From the NCBI GenBank assembly GCA_035506335.1, contig DATJPN010000039.1, positions 1-54,509 of the forward strand: a stretch of 54,509 nucleotides of DNA, written 5' to 3'. Made by a program: the position numbers and the translations under genes. Numbering within the stretch: position 1 is the stretch's first letter; each line of letters opens with the position of its first letter. Of the stretch, positions 25,611 through 33,530 are shown in pieces. The notes below the pieces were generated by a model. That model saw nothing but the letters and a program-made list of their open reading frames with translations, did no database searches and had not been told where the DNA came from. Source of the stretch: DAIDKA01 sp035506335 (lineage in GTDB: Bacteria > Pseudomonadota > Gammaproteobacteria > Steroidobacterales > Steroidobacteraceae).

Positions 25611-26981
25611 ATGGTCGAAACTCACGTGAACCGTATTTCCCTGATCGCCGCCGCCGCAGTGCTCTTCGGTGCTGTCGCCACGGACTGCTGCGCAGCCGCC
25701 GGGCCTGCGTACGGCATCACGGACTACCACGCGCCGCGGGCGTGGCTCGGGATGCCGCATGACATCGACCACGGCGTGCCCCCGCTGCTCTCCCAGACGG
25801 GCGTCTTCTCCGACCTGCGGACCCTGACACCGGCGCCGGGCCTGATTCCCTATGAGCTCATCGTGCCGTTCTGGTCCGACGGCGCCTCGAAGCTGCGCTA
25901 CATGGCGGTCCCCAAGGGCACGCAGATCGGCTTTACACCGGATGGAGAATGGTCTTTTCCGGCCGGAACGGTATTCGTCAAGACCTTCGAGCTGGCGACG
26001 GATGAGGCGCACCCGCAGCTGCGGCGGCGCCTCGAGACGCGCCTGCTGGTGCGGGACGACCGCGGCGGCGTCTACGGCGTGGTGTACAAGTGGCGTGCGG
26101 ACCTCTCGGATGCCGATCTGCTCACCGCCGGCCAGAGCGAAAACGTGACCATCCGCACCCGCGACGGCGGAACACGTGAACAGCCCTGGGTTTACCCCAG
26201 TCGCGAGAACTGCCTCACCTGCCACAATGCCCGCGCGGGCGGCGTGCTCGGCGTCAAGGCCCGCCAGCTCAACCGGCTCATGACCTACCCGTCCGGCGTC
26301 AGCGACAACGAGCTGCGTACCCTCAATCACCTGCGGCTGCTGCGTCCGGCGGTATCCGACGCGCAGTTGACGGCCCTGCCGACGCTCGCGGCCATGGCCG
26401 ACGAGTCACGCAGCATCGAAGATCGCGCGCGTTCCTACCTGGACGCCAACTGCGCTCACTGCCACCGGCCCGGCGGCACTGTGGCGTACTTCGACGCCCG
26501 GTACAGCACCCCGCTCGACAAGCAGCAGCTCCTGGACGGCCCGATCCTCATCAACCAGGGAATCGACCGGCCGCATGCCATCTCGCCCCACGACATCTGG
26601 CGGTCCATCGTCTACATGCGCGTGAACACCAACGGCGACATCCGCATGCCGCCGCTCGCACGGCAGACCATCGACGAGCACGGCGTGAAGCTGCTGCACG
26701 ACTGGATCGACAGCATGCCGGGCAAGGACGTGCTCGTGCCGCCGAAGATCACGCCCGACGCCGGCACCTATGGCTCTGCCGTGGTCGTGACGATTTCCAG
26801 TCCCGACCCCGGCGCGCAGATCCGCTACACGCTGGACGGCAGTGCGCCCGGGCCCCAGGACCCGCTGTATTCGCAGCCGATCACGGTGACCGGACCGACC
26901 GTCGTGCGCGCCCGCGCCTACAAGGACGGCATGACCCGCAGCATCACCAGCGAATCGGTCTTCATCGTGGGCCAGCAGTAG
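25611..26981 (+). CDS. Secreted two-CxxCH protein with C-terminal chitobiase-like domain
   Basis: 456 residues from the ATG at 25611 (a GTG at 25626 would give a shorter signal peptide). The body matches the HNE_0200-type family of conserved outer proteins: GVFSDLRTLTPAPGLIPYELIVPFWSDGA (partly cited), YPSRENCLTCHNARAGGVLG and YLDANCAHCHRPGG. CLTCH and CAHCH are c-type haem-binding motifs. RSIVYMRVNTNGDIRMPP follows. The last ~75 residues (TPDAGTYGSAVVVTISSPDP, YTLDGSAPG, VRARAYKDG) are a CHB_HEX_C beta-sandwich. Family function is unknown; members often sit near quinoprotein dehydrogenases, as here. The end overlaps the opposing YVTN gene by 20 bases. Confidence 0.8.
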   Translation: MVETHVNRISLIAAAAVLFGAVATDCCAAAGPAYGITDYHAPRAWLGMPHDIDHGVPPLLSQTGVFSDLRTLTPAPGLIPYELIVPFWSDGASKLRYMAVPKGTQIGFTPDGEWSFPAGTVFVKTFELATDEAHPQLRRRLETRLLVRDDRGGVYGVVYKWRADLSDADLLTAGQSENVTIRTRDGGTREQPWVYPSRENCLTCHNARAGGVLGVKARQLNRLMTYPSGVSDNELRTLNHLRLLRPAVSDAQLTALPTLAAMADESRSIEDRARSYLDANCAHCHRPGGTVAYFDARYSTPLDKQQLLDGPILINQGIDRPHAISPHDIWRSIVYMRVNTNGDIRMPPLARQTIDEHGVKLLHDWIDSMPGKDVLVPPKITPDAGTYGSAVVVTISSPDPGAQIRYTLDGSAPGPQDPLYSQPITVTGPTVVRARAYKDGMTRSITSESVFIVGQQ

Positions 26982-28098
26982 CGTTGACGATGGCGACACC
27001 CCAGGGGCTGTCGCCGGCCTTGATGCGCGCGATCTCCTTGCCCTGGGCGAGGTCCACGACCGACACGTCATTCGAAGGGCCGTTCGCCGAGTACAGGAAC
27101 CTGCCATCCGGCGACAGCACGATGCCCCACGGGCGCTTGCCGACCTTGATGGTGGTGTCGATGTCGTAGGAGCGCGCATCGAGCACGGTCACCGTGCCCG
27201 CCCGGCCGTCGCTGACATAGACCCTGGCATTGTCGGGACTGACCCGCACCCGCATCGGCCGCGAACCCTTCGGCAGGTTGATCGTGCGGGAGACGGTCGA
27301 GGTGGCCGTGTCGATGACGTTCAGCACCCCGGCCGACTCCGACGGAATGAAGCCCACCGGCGCATCGCTGCGGAAGTCCACGCTGCGCGGCCGCGGCGGC
27401 ACCATGAAATGGGCCACCGTCCGGTAGGTGTGGGCATCGACGACGAGGATGTCCCCGCCGGCCTCGCAGGTCACGTAGATGCGATTGCCGTCGGGGGTCA
27501 CCGCCACGCCCTCCGGCTCCTGCCCGACCAGGATGATGTGTTCGACCTTGGCCGATGCGATGTCGATGATGCTCGCCGTCTTCACGTCCTCGTTGGAGAC
27601 GTAGATCTTGCGGCCGTCGGGACTCAAGGTGAATTCCTCGGGGTCCGATCCGACCTTGATCTTGCCGGTGATCCGCCGATCCGCGACATCGATGACGCCG
27701 ATGCCATCGGCCGACTTGTCGGCGGCGGCGTTGTCGTCGTCATCGTCATCCTTGCCGTGGCCTTTCCTGAAGACCGGGTTGCCGGCCGCATCGAGCTGCG
27801 GCGGCCCCTCGATCGGCGTGCCGCTCAGCGCCACGTAGACCGTACGGCCGTCGGGACTGGCGTGGATGCCACGCGGGCGCTTGCCCACGGGCAGGGTTCC
27901 GACCACCTGCAGCGAGCCGCCGTCGATGATCGTCACGTCCCCGGACTTCTCGTTCGTCACCCAGACCTGGTAGCTCTGCGCCGCCGCGCCCGGCCGCGGC
28001 GCGAGGGCCATCCACGCCAGCGCCAGCACCACCGCGGCGGCCAGGACCGGGCGATGCGCAACGCGGGTGCGGATGCCGGGGGGTGTGGAGTCGATCAT
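26962..28098 (-). CDS. Secreted YVTN beta-propeller protein (PQQ-catabolism-associated type)
   Basis: 378 residues with a signal peptide (to about residue 40) and seven 40-residue propeller blades with the signatures VWVTNEKSGDVTIID, RPRGIHASPDGRTVYVALSG, EFTLSPDGRKIYVSNED, EGVAVTPDGNRIYVTCEAGG and WGIVLSPDGRFLYSANG. This matches the beta-propeller proteins that accompany PQQ-dependent alcohol catabolism. The second blade carries an inserted acidic loop, KGHGKDDDDDDNAAADK, a plausible metal-binding turn. GAGGGCGAC precedes the ATG. It is divergent from the NsrR-like gene; the operator there could affect both. Its role is probably binding or delivery, not catalysis. Confidence 0.82.
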   Translation of the reverse strand: MIDSTPPGIRTRVAHRPVLAAAVVLALAWMALAPRPGAAAQSYQVWVTNEKSGDVTIIDGGSLQVVGTLPVGKRPRGIHASPDGRTVYVALSGTPIEGPPQLDAAGNPVFRKGHGKDDDDDDNAAADKSADGIGVIDVADRRITGKIKVGSDPEEFTLSPDGRKIYVSNEDVKTASIIDIASAKVEHIILVGQEPEGVAVTPDGNRIYVTCEAGGDILVVDAHTYRTVAHFMVPPRPRSVDFRSDAPVGFIPSESAGVLNVIDTATSTVSRTINLPKGSRPMRVRVSPDNARVYVSDGRAGTVTVLDARSYDIDTTIKVGKRPWGIVLSPDGRFLYSANGPSNDVSVVDLAQGKEIARIKAGDSPWGVAIVNATAGPR

Positions 28099-28155
28099 GT
28101 CGCCCTCGAAGTCGTGTCCAGCCCAACAATGGTAGCACCTGCGGAAACTACCTAC

Positions 28156-28184
28156 TTAAAACATGTATTCAATATGAATATTAT
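28156..28184 (+). promoter_or_regulatory. Promoter of the nsrR-like / one-haem protein operon
   Basis: TTAAAA (28156-28161) and TATTAT (28179-28184) are 17 bases apart, a good sigma-70 pair in an AT-rich island within GC-rich DNA. The NsrR-like operator covers the spacer and both hexamer edges. Confidence 0.65.
28160..28182. promoter_or_regulatory. NsrR-type operator (11-1-11 repeat)
   Basis: AACATGTATTC-A-ATATGAATATT fits the 11-1-11 NsrR consensus (AAGATGYATTT-N-AAATRCATCTT) at 9 of 11 positions in the first half and 7 of 11 in the second. It lies between the -35 and -10 of the promoter of the NsrR-like gene, as expected for autorepression. Confidence 0.6.
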
Positions 28185-28215
28185 TAGGCAGGCCATCTGG
28201 GGGGGGAAGCGCCCG

Positions 28216-28659
28216 ATGCAACTGACCCGCTACACCGACTACTCGATCCGCGTACTGACCCATCTGTCGACCTATCCCGACCGGTTGTTCTGCATCGCGG
28301 AGATTGCCGAGGCGTACGGCATTTCCCAGAGCCACCTCACCAAGGTGGTTCATGATCTGGGGCAGTCCGGGTATCTGGAGACCGTGCGCGGCCGCAACGG
28401 CGGTATCAGGCTGCGCAAGTCGCCCGAGGACATCAACCTCGGGGCCCTCGTGCGGCACACGGAACGCCAGTTCAACGTGGTGGACTGCCCGAACTGCGTG
28501 ATTGCGCCCGCCTGCCAGGTCAGCAATGTCTTCACCCAGGCGACGCGGGCGTTTCTGGGCGTCCTCGATCAGCACACGCTCGCCGATACCATACCCCGGC
28601 GCGCCCAGTTGCACCGGCTGTTCGCGGGCGCCGCGGCCGGCGCGGGGGCCCGATCATGA
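28216..28659 (+). CDS. nsrR: Rrf2-family regulator, NsrR-like (nitric oxide / Fe-S sensor)
   Basis: 147 residues from MQLTRYTDYSIRVL, the standard Rrf2 start. The winged helix has IAEAYGISQSHLTKVVHDLGQSGYLETVRGRNGG. Three cysteines (Cys91, Cys94, Cys100) in DCPNCVIAPACQV correspond to the Fe-S ligands of NsrR, and the C-terminal FLGVLDQHTLADT matches NsrR. The first spacing is C-x2-C instead of the C-x4-C of E. coli. NsrR holds a Fe-S cluster that nitric oxide destroys, releasing repression. The stop overlaps the next start (ATGA), so its target is likely the next gene. IscR is unlikely given the C-terminus. Confidence 0.85.
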   Translation: MQLTRYTDYSIRVLTHLSTYPDRLFCIAEIAEAYGISQSHLTKVVHDLGQSGYLETVRGRNGGIRLRKSPEDINLGALVRHTERQFNVVDCPNCVIAPACQVSNVFTQATRAFLGVLDQHTLADTIPRRAQLHRLFAGAAAGAGARS

Positions 28660-30005
28660 CCCGCCTGGCGCAGCTGGCAGTGATCGGGGCGCTGCTCGCG
28701 GCGGCCGGCACCGCCGTCGGCGAAGCGCCGGATGCGCGGGTCGTGGTTTCCGACGGCGGCCTGGTCTACGACCGGGAATATCCCTTCATTCATTATTCCG
28801 ACACGCCGGTGCACAACGACATCGCGCGCCTGCAGAAGCGGCTCGCCGACGGGACCGTGAAGCTGACGCGCAGTCCCCAGCATGGCTACCTCGAATCGGT
28901 GCTGGCGGCGCTCAACATCGACCCGGACTCGCAGACCCTGGTGTTCTCGAAGACCAGCCTGCAGGTGGATGTCATCAGCGAGACCACCCCGCGCGCGATC
29001 TACTTCAACGACGACACCTATGTCGGGTGGGTGCAGAAGAGCGGCCTGCTCGAAATCGTCACCATGGACGCGGACCGTGGACCGGTCTTCTACACCCTGT
29101 CCGCCGCGGAGATCGAACCGAAACTGGAGCGCGAGAACCTGCGCTGTCTCGTCTGCCACGATTCGTATGCGGAAATGGGCGGCGGCGTGCCGCACTTCCT
29201 GTTCGAGTCCACCTACGAGACACACGGGAAGAATCTGATTCCGGACGCCGTCGCGCGCGAGATCACCGATCAATCGCCGGTCTCGGAGCGCTGGGGCGGC
29301 TGGTATGTGACGGGCGAGGACGGCGGCGCCCTGCACCTCGGCAACATCGTGGCGCCGGATGGCCGCACACCCGTCAATCTGGAGAAGGTCAGGCGCGGCA
29401 GCCTGCCGTCCCTCGCCCCACTGGTCGACACCACGCCCTACCTGCGCCCGACCAGCGACATCGTGGCGCTGCTGATCCTCGAGCATCAGGTCACCGTGCA
29501 CAACGAGATCATCCACGCGAACTTCAAGTCGCGCGTGCTGCTCAACCGGGAGCCGTCGAACAGCGATGCGGCGGCGCTGCATCTGTCACAGCTGCCGCCG
29601 CGTCTGCAGCAGCGGCTCGCGCTGATGCTGCGCCCCCTCGTGGACGCGCTGCTCATGAGCAATGCCGCCCCGCTGCCGAGCCGGGTCGTCGGCACGAGCG
29701 GCTATGCCGCCTGGTTCCAGGGCCAGGGACTGAAGGATCCGCAGGGCCGCTCGCTGCGGCAGCTGGATCTCCATTCCCGTGTATTCCGTTATCCCTTGAG
29801 CTTCCTGGTCTACTCGGAAGGATTCGACGCCCTGCCGCTATGCGCGCGCGAACAGGTGTACGGCCAGATCGCGGCGAGCCTGCGCTCGCCCGAGGCGGGA
29901 ACGGCCGCAAACCGCCCCGCCGCCGCCGACCGCCAGGCCGCCTTCGAGATCCTGCGGGCGACGAAACCCGAATTCGCGCGCTACGTGGGCACGCTCACCG
30001 ACTAG
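28656..30005 (+). CDS. Periplasmic one-haem (CxxCH) protein of unknown function
   Basis: 449 residues with a signal peptide (MTRLAQLAVIGALLAAAGTAVG). Conserved blocks are YPFIHYSDTPVHNDIARLQ, TLVFSKTSLQ, TPRAIYFNDDTYVGWVQ, then LRCLVCHDSYAEMGGGVP (haem site Cys164, Cys167, His168) and WGGWYVTGEDGG with HLGN. I recognise this as a conserved family in environmental bacteria with no assigned function. The YFNDDTYVGWV and WGGWYVTG blocks suggest a catalytic rather than carrier protein. Translation is coupled (ATGA) to the NsrR-like regulator, tying it to nitric oxide or Fe-S stress. The end overlaps the opposing alcohol dehydrogenase by 4 bases. Confidence 0.78.
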   Translation: MTRLAQLAVIGALLAAAGTAVGEAPDARVVVSDGGLVYDREYPFIHYSDTPVHNDIARLQKRLADGTVKLTRSPQHGYLESVLAALNIDPDSQTLVFSKTSLQVDVISETTPRAIYFNDDTYVGWVQKSGLLEIVTMDADRGPVFYTLSAAEIEPKLERENLRCLVCHDSYAEMGGGVPHFLFESTYETHGKNLIPDAVAREITDQSPVSERWGGWYVTGEDGGALHLGNIVAPDGRTPVNLEKVRRGSLPSLAPLVDTTPYLRPTSDIVALLILEHQVTVHNEIIHANFKSRVLLNREPSNSDAAALHLSQLPPRLQQRLALMLRPLVDALLMSNAAPLPSRVVGTSGYAAWFQGQGLKDPQGRSLRQLDLHSRVFRYPLSFLVYSEGFDALPLCAREQVYGQIAASLRSPEAGTAANRPAAADRQAAFEILRATKPEFARYVGTLTD

Positions 30006-32137
30006 TGCTGCTCGTGCGCGCCCACCGCGGCCGGCGGTGCCCCGGGCTGGGGGTTGTTCTTCAGCTGATTGGCCTGGTCGATGATGAAGGCGCGGATCAG
30101 GGCGCTGTCCGCCGGCTGCAGCGCCTCGGCAAATGAGGCCATGCCCCGGGCCGCGAGCAGCCCCTTCAGCACGATGGCGTCGAAGCCCTCCTGCGACCAC
30201 AGCAGCGGCGTGCGCGTCAGGTCCGGGAAGTTCGCGCCGCGGGTCTGGCCGCGATCACCATGGCAGGCGGCGCAGTTGCGCGCGTACAGCTGCTCGCCGC
30301 GCTGAACCTGCTCCGCGGTGGCCGTCGCCGCCGGCGGCAACAGGGCACGCGGCGTATACGGCTGGGGAGCCGGCAGCTGCGCCGTGCCGCCGAGCGCGTA
30401 CACCAGCATCCGCGAGTGATTCGGGGCGTAGTAGTCACCACCCTGGACCGGGCCGCCGACGCTCACCGCCACGTACTGCTTGCCGTCCACCTCGTAAGTG
30501 ATCGGCGCGGCCAGCACGGCCGTCTGGGTCTGGGCGGTCCACAGAACCTTGCCCGAGGTGGCATCGAAGGCGCGGAACTCGTTGCTGGTGCCTCCGCCCT
30601 GGAATACGACGCCACCCGCCGTCGCGACCGCGCCGCCCGTCGGGCCCTGGTTCTCCGGGCCGCCCCATACTTTGCGCCCGGTCTGCGGATCGATCGCCTG
30701 CAGGTAGCCGACGAACTTGTTCACCGCTTCGGGATGTTCACGGTAGTAGGTGAACTGGGCGCCAAAGTCGATGCCGAGGTTGTAGCCGACGGGGTTGGGT
30801 GTGTAGGTCGGATCGAAGACCATCGGAAAGGTCGCGATCTGCGTCGGTACGTAGAGCAGTCCGGTGAGCGGACTGTAGGCATTGGCATGCCAGCCATGCG
30901 CGCCCTGCACGCCGGGGCTCAGGTTGATGGGCTTGCCCTCGGGGTAGCGGGCCTCGGGCCGGGTGCGCGGCCGCCCAGTCTTCAGGTCCACGCCGTCAGC
31001 CCAGTTCACATCGACGAACGGCGTCGCGTTCAGCAGCTTGCCGGTGCTCGCCTCGATGACGTAGAAGAAGCCGTTCTTGCTGGGTTGCAGCAGCACGCGC
31101 CGTTGCGTGCCGTGGAACTTCATGTCCACCACCGCGAGCGGGCTCACGGCGTCGTAATCCCAGGTGTCGGCAGGGGTTTCCTGGTAGTGCCATACGTACT
31201 GGCCGGTATCGACGTTCAGCGCGACGATCGACGCGAGGAACAGGTTGTCCTTGTTGCTGGGATCCCGGTAGCGGTCGTTCCAGGGCGTGCCGTTGCCGAC
31301 GCCGAAGTAGACGAGGTTCGTGACCGGATCGAACACGATCGAATCCCACACGGTGCCGCCACCGCCGAGCTTCCACCACTCCCCGCCCCAGGTCTTCGCG
31401 GCCTTGCGCATGGCTTCATTCTCGAAACCGTCCCGCGGATTGCCCGGAATGGTGTAGAAGCGCCAGTCGAGCTTGCCGGTTTCGGCGTCGTAGGCGCTGA
31501 TGTAGCCGCGCACTCCGTATTCGCCGCCGGACTCGCCGATCAGCACCTTGCCCTTGGCGACGCGCGGTGCGACCGTGATCGAATAATGCTTGCTCGGATC
31601 GATGGTCAGCACCGACCAGACTTCCTTGCCCGTTGCGGCATCGATCGCGACCAGGCGGCCGTCGAGGGTGCCGAGGTAGATCTTGCCGTTCCAGGCCGCG
31701 ATGCCGCGATTGACAATGCCGCAGCAGACATTGCGGATCCAGGCACCCGGGGTCTTCGGGTCGTACTGCCACAACGTCCGGCCGGTGCGCGCATCGAATG
31801 CATACACCTTGCTCCAGGCGGTGGAGACGTAGATCACGCCATCGATCTCCAGCGGCGTCCCGGCCTGGGTCAGGTTGGTGTCGTAGTCCGCGAACCAGGC
31901 GAGCCCGAGCCGCGACACATTGTCCTTGTTGATCTGGGTCAGCGGGCTGAAGTGCTGCTCGGAGTAGGTGCCGCCGTAGGACATCCAGTTGGCCGCCGTC
32001 GCGGCCGGATCGAGCATGCGCCTGGCGTTCACGTCGGCCGGGCCGGCCGCCGTCGCGGCGCGAGAGCCTGCGAGCAGCGACATGGCGGCGACCAGCGTCG
32101 CGAGCAGCGAACCTGGATTCAATCGGCGCATCGGCAT
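30002..32137 (-). CDS. PQQ-dependent quinohaemoprotein alcohol dehydrogenase, probably lanthanide type
   Basis: 711 residues. The signal peptide ends about residue 31. An eight-bladed PQQ propeller follows with the adjacent-cysteine ring Cys138-Cys139 (RNVCCGIVNRG), the metal ligand Glu206 in GGEYGVRGY, Asn282 in VGNGTPWND and Asp327-Tyr-Asp329 in DTWDYDAV. In this family the second Asp marks lanthanide-binding enzymes, where calcium enzymes have Ala, Ser or Thr. The last ~110 residues are a cytochrome c domain (Cys622, Cys625, His626 in CAACHG). It oxidises primary alcohols or aldehydes in the periplasm and passes electrons to its haem. An ATG at 32131 has better spacing to GGGGGGA and may be the true start. 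Confidence 0.93.
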   Translation of the reverse strand: MPMRRLNPGSLLATLVAAMSLLAGSRAATAAGPADVNARRMLDPAATAANWMSYGGTYSEQHFSPLTQINKDNVSRLGLAWFADYDTNLTQAGTPLEIDGVIYVSTAWSKVYAFDARTGRTLWQYDPKTPGAWIRNVCCGIVNRGIAAWNGKIYLGTLDGRLVAIDAATGKEVWSVLTIDPSKHYSITVAPRVAKGKVLIGESGGEYGVRGYISAYDAETGKLDWRFYTIPGNPRDGFENEAMRKAAKTWGGEWWKLGGGGTVWDSIVFDPVTNLVYFGVGNGTPWNDRYRDPSNKDNLFLASIVALNVDTGQYVWHYQETPADTWDYDAVSPLAVVDMKFHGTQRRVLLQPSKNGFFYVIEASTGKLLNATPFVDVNWADGVDLKTGRPRTRPEARYPEGKPINLSPGVQGAHGWHANAYSPLTGLLYVPTQIATFPMVFDPTYTPNPVGYNLGIDFGAQFTYYREHPEAVNKFVGYLQAIDPQTGRKVWGGPENQGPTGGAVATAGGVVFQGGGTSNEFRAFDATSGKVLWTAQTQTAVLAAPITYEVDGKQYVAVSVGGPVQGGDYYAPNHSRMLVYALGGTAQLPAPQPYTPRALLPPAATATAEQVQRGEQLYARNCAACHGDRGQTRGANFPDLTRTPLLWSQEGFDAIVLKGLLAARGMASFAEALQPADSALIRAFIIDQANQLKNNPQPGAPPAAVGAHEQH

Positions 32138-32183
32138 TCCCCCCGGACGGTCCCGCGTTTGAAGTTGGCATCCGCGGCCGGCG

Positions 32184-32212
32184 ATTGTAACCGCAAACAG
32201 GTATTGTGTGCG
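32184..32212 (-). promoter_or_regulatory. Candidate promoter of the quinohaemoprotein dehydrogenase
   Basis: On the minus strand CGCACA (32207-32212) and TACAAT (32184-32189) are 17 bases apart. The -10 is good, the -35 weak. Confidence 0.4.
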
Positions 32213-32213
32213 G

Positions 32214-32738
32214 ATGCGCCCGGAACACCCGCATCAGCGGCTGCAACAGCGACTCGGTTCCCGTCACGAACTGTGCGTGTACGGCGCGGGCGGCCTGCTG
32301 GCGCTGTCGGGCGCCGGCTGGCTGGTGTGTCATTATCTCCTGCGCGCCGCCGGACCGGGACCGCAGCCTCTCGAGGTGTGGTGGTTGCGGCTGCATGGCG
32401 CAGCGCTGCTGGCTTTCCTGGTGGTCGTTGGCACGGTCATGCCCGTCCACATGCTGTACGGGTGGCGGCGGCGCATGAACCGGGGGTCGGGAATCGCATT
32501 GCTGCTGCTGCTCGGGCTGCTGGCGCTGTCCGGCTATGGCCTCTACTACCTGGTGAACGATGAGTGGCGAGCCTGGACCGGCGTCGTCCATTGGATCACG
32601 GGACTCGCGGCCGTCGGGCTGCTCGGGCTGCATGCGCTGCTCGGCAAGCGGGTCGCGCGCCGGCAGTCAGTTCACCACCGGCTCGAGCCGGATGCACTGC
32701 GCCCGGCAGGCTTCAAACACCGCGGCGGCCACCGCTGA
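32214..32738 (+). CDS. Four-helix membrane protein with paired histidines (cytochrome b-like)
   Basis: 174 residues from the ATG at 32214 (GTG at 32208 also possible). Four hydrophobic helices lie at about 20-43, 57-83, 93-114 and 123-144. Helix 2 has His61 and His79, and helix 4 has His126 and His140, a pattern fitting two b-type haems in a small DUF4405-like quinol-linked cytochrome. It is divergent from the alcohol dehydrogenase and faces the flavin operon; its last 72 bases overlap the end of apbE on the other strand. It could pass electrons from the quinone pool to the FMN protein. Haem binding is inferred from histidine placement only. Confidence 0.7.
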   Translation: MRPEHPHQRLQQRLGSRHELCVYGAGGLLALSGAGWLVCHYLLRAAGPGPQPLEVWWLRLHGAALLAFLVVVGTVMPVHMLYGWRRRMNRGSGIALLLLLGLLALSGYGLYYLVNDEWRAWTGVVHWITGLAAVGLLGLHALLGKRVARRQSVHHRLEPDALRPAGFKHRGGHR

Positions 32739-33530
32739 GGATCCGAACAGCGCGACCTTCGTCAGGGCATCGGCCGTCATGCAGGTCGCCGCCCGGACGC
32801 TGACGCTGTCGCGCCCCGCATAGGCCCTGTCGGTCGCGGGATCCACCAGGGCGCACACCGCCCCGCCGTGCACCTGCCGCTCGCTCCCGAAGGCCGAAGA
32901 GGTGGCCAGCGCCTCGTTGTGCAGCCTCAGTGAGTGGGCCGGCGCATGCGCACTGCAGGGATGCCGGATCACGGCGGTATGCTCGCCTGTGCCCGCGACC
33001 CGCAGGTCGCCGCCGGCATTGACGACGATTTCGCGGATTCCGAGCTGCAACAGTCGCTGCACGGCGAGGTCCACGGCGTAGCCCTTGGCGATTCCACCGA
33101 GGTCCAGCGACACAGGTCGGTGAAAGCGCACGCCTTCGTCCGTCAGCTCGATGTCGCGCCAGCTCGCCCGCTGCGGGGGGCGCGGCGGTAGCTGCCGCGA
33201 TGGGGCGTGTCGCGGCAACAGTCCCCACCGGGCCAGCGTTGCGCCCGTGCAGGGATCAAACGCGCCGTCGCTGAGCCGTGCGATCCGCAGCGCCGCATCC
33301 AGCACGGCCCGGGTGTGTGCATGCACCCGCGCAATACCGCCGGGCGCGCACCGGTTCAGGCGCGACAGCTCGCTGTCGGCGTCATGCCAGCTCATCAGGG
33401 CGTGCACGACGGCGATTTCACCGAATGCGGCATCGACCGCGGCGTGCAGGTCCACCGGTGCCAGCGGGGCGGCAACGCTGATCTGCGTGAGCGTCCCCAG
33501 CAGCGGCCGGGCGCGCCTGACCTGGTTCAT
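32667..33530 (-). CDS. apbE: FAD:protein FMN transferase ApbE
   Basis: 287 residues from the ATG at 33530. It attaches FMN covalently to a Thr or Ser of target proteins in the periplasm, using FAD and Mg2+. Family marks are MSWHDADSELSRLNR, DPCTGATLARWG, VSLDLGGIAKGYAVD, IVVNAGGDLRV and, near the end, SVRAATCMTADALTKVALFG with the metal-binding Thr/Asp. The start overlaps the stop of the FMN-binding gene (ATGA), so the substrate protein and its modifying enzyme are translationally coupled. No lipobox is visible in the short N-terminus, so export is unclear. It is the last gene of the operon from 36858. Confidence 0.94.
   Translation of the reverse strand: MNQVRRARPLLGTLTQISVAAPLAPVDLHAAVDAAFGEIAVVHALMSWHDADSELSRLNRCAPGGIARVHAHTRAVLDAALRIARLSDGAFDPCTGATLARWGLLPRHAPSRQLPPRPPQRASWRDIELTDEGVRFHRPVSLDLGGIAKGYAVDLAVQRLLQLGIREIVVNAGGDLRVAGTGEHTAVIRHPCSAHAPAHSLRLHNEALATSSAFGSERQVHGGAVCALVDPATDRAYAGRDSVSVRAATCMTADALTKVALFGSSAVAAAVFEACRAQCIRLEPVVN

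Noticed and set aside
30260..32563. Long plus-strand frame of 767 codons across the alcohol dehydrogenase
   Set aside because: It is antisense to a clear PQQ dehydrogenase, has no recognisable motif and is rich in Arg, Gly and His from high GC; a shadow.
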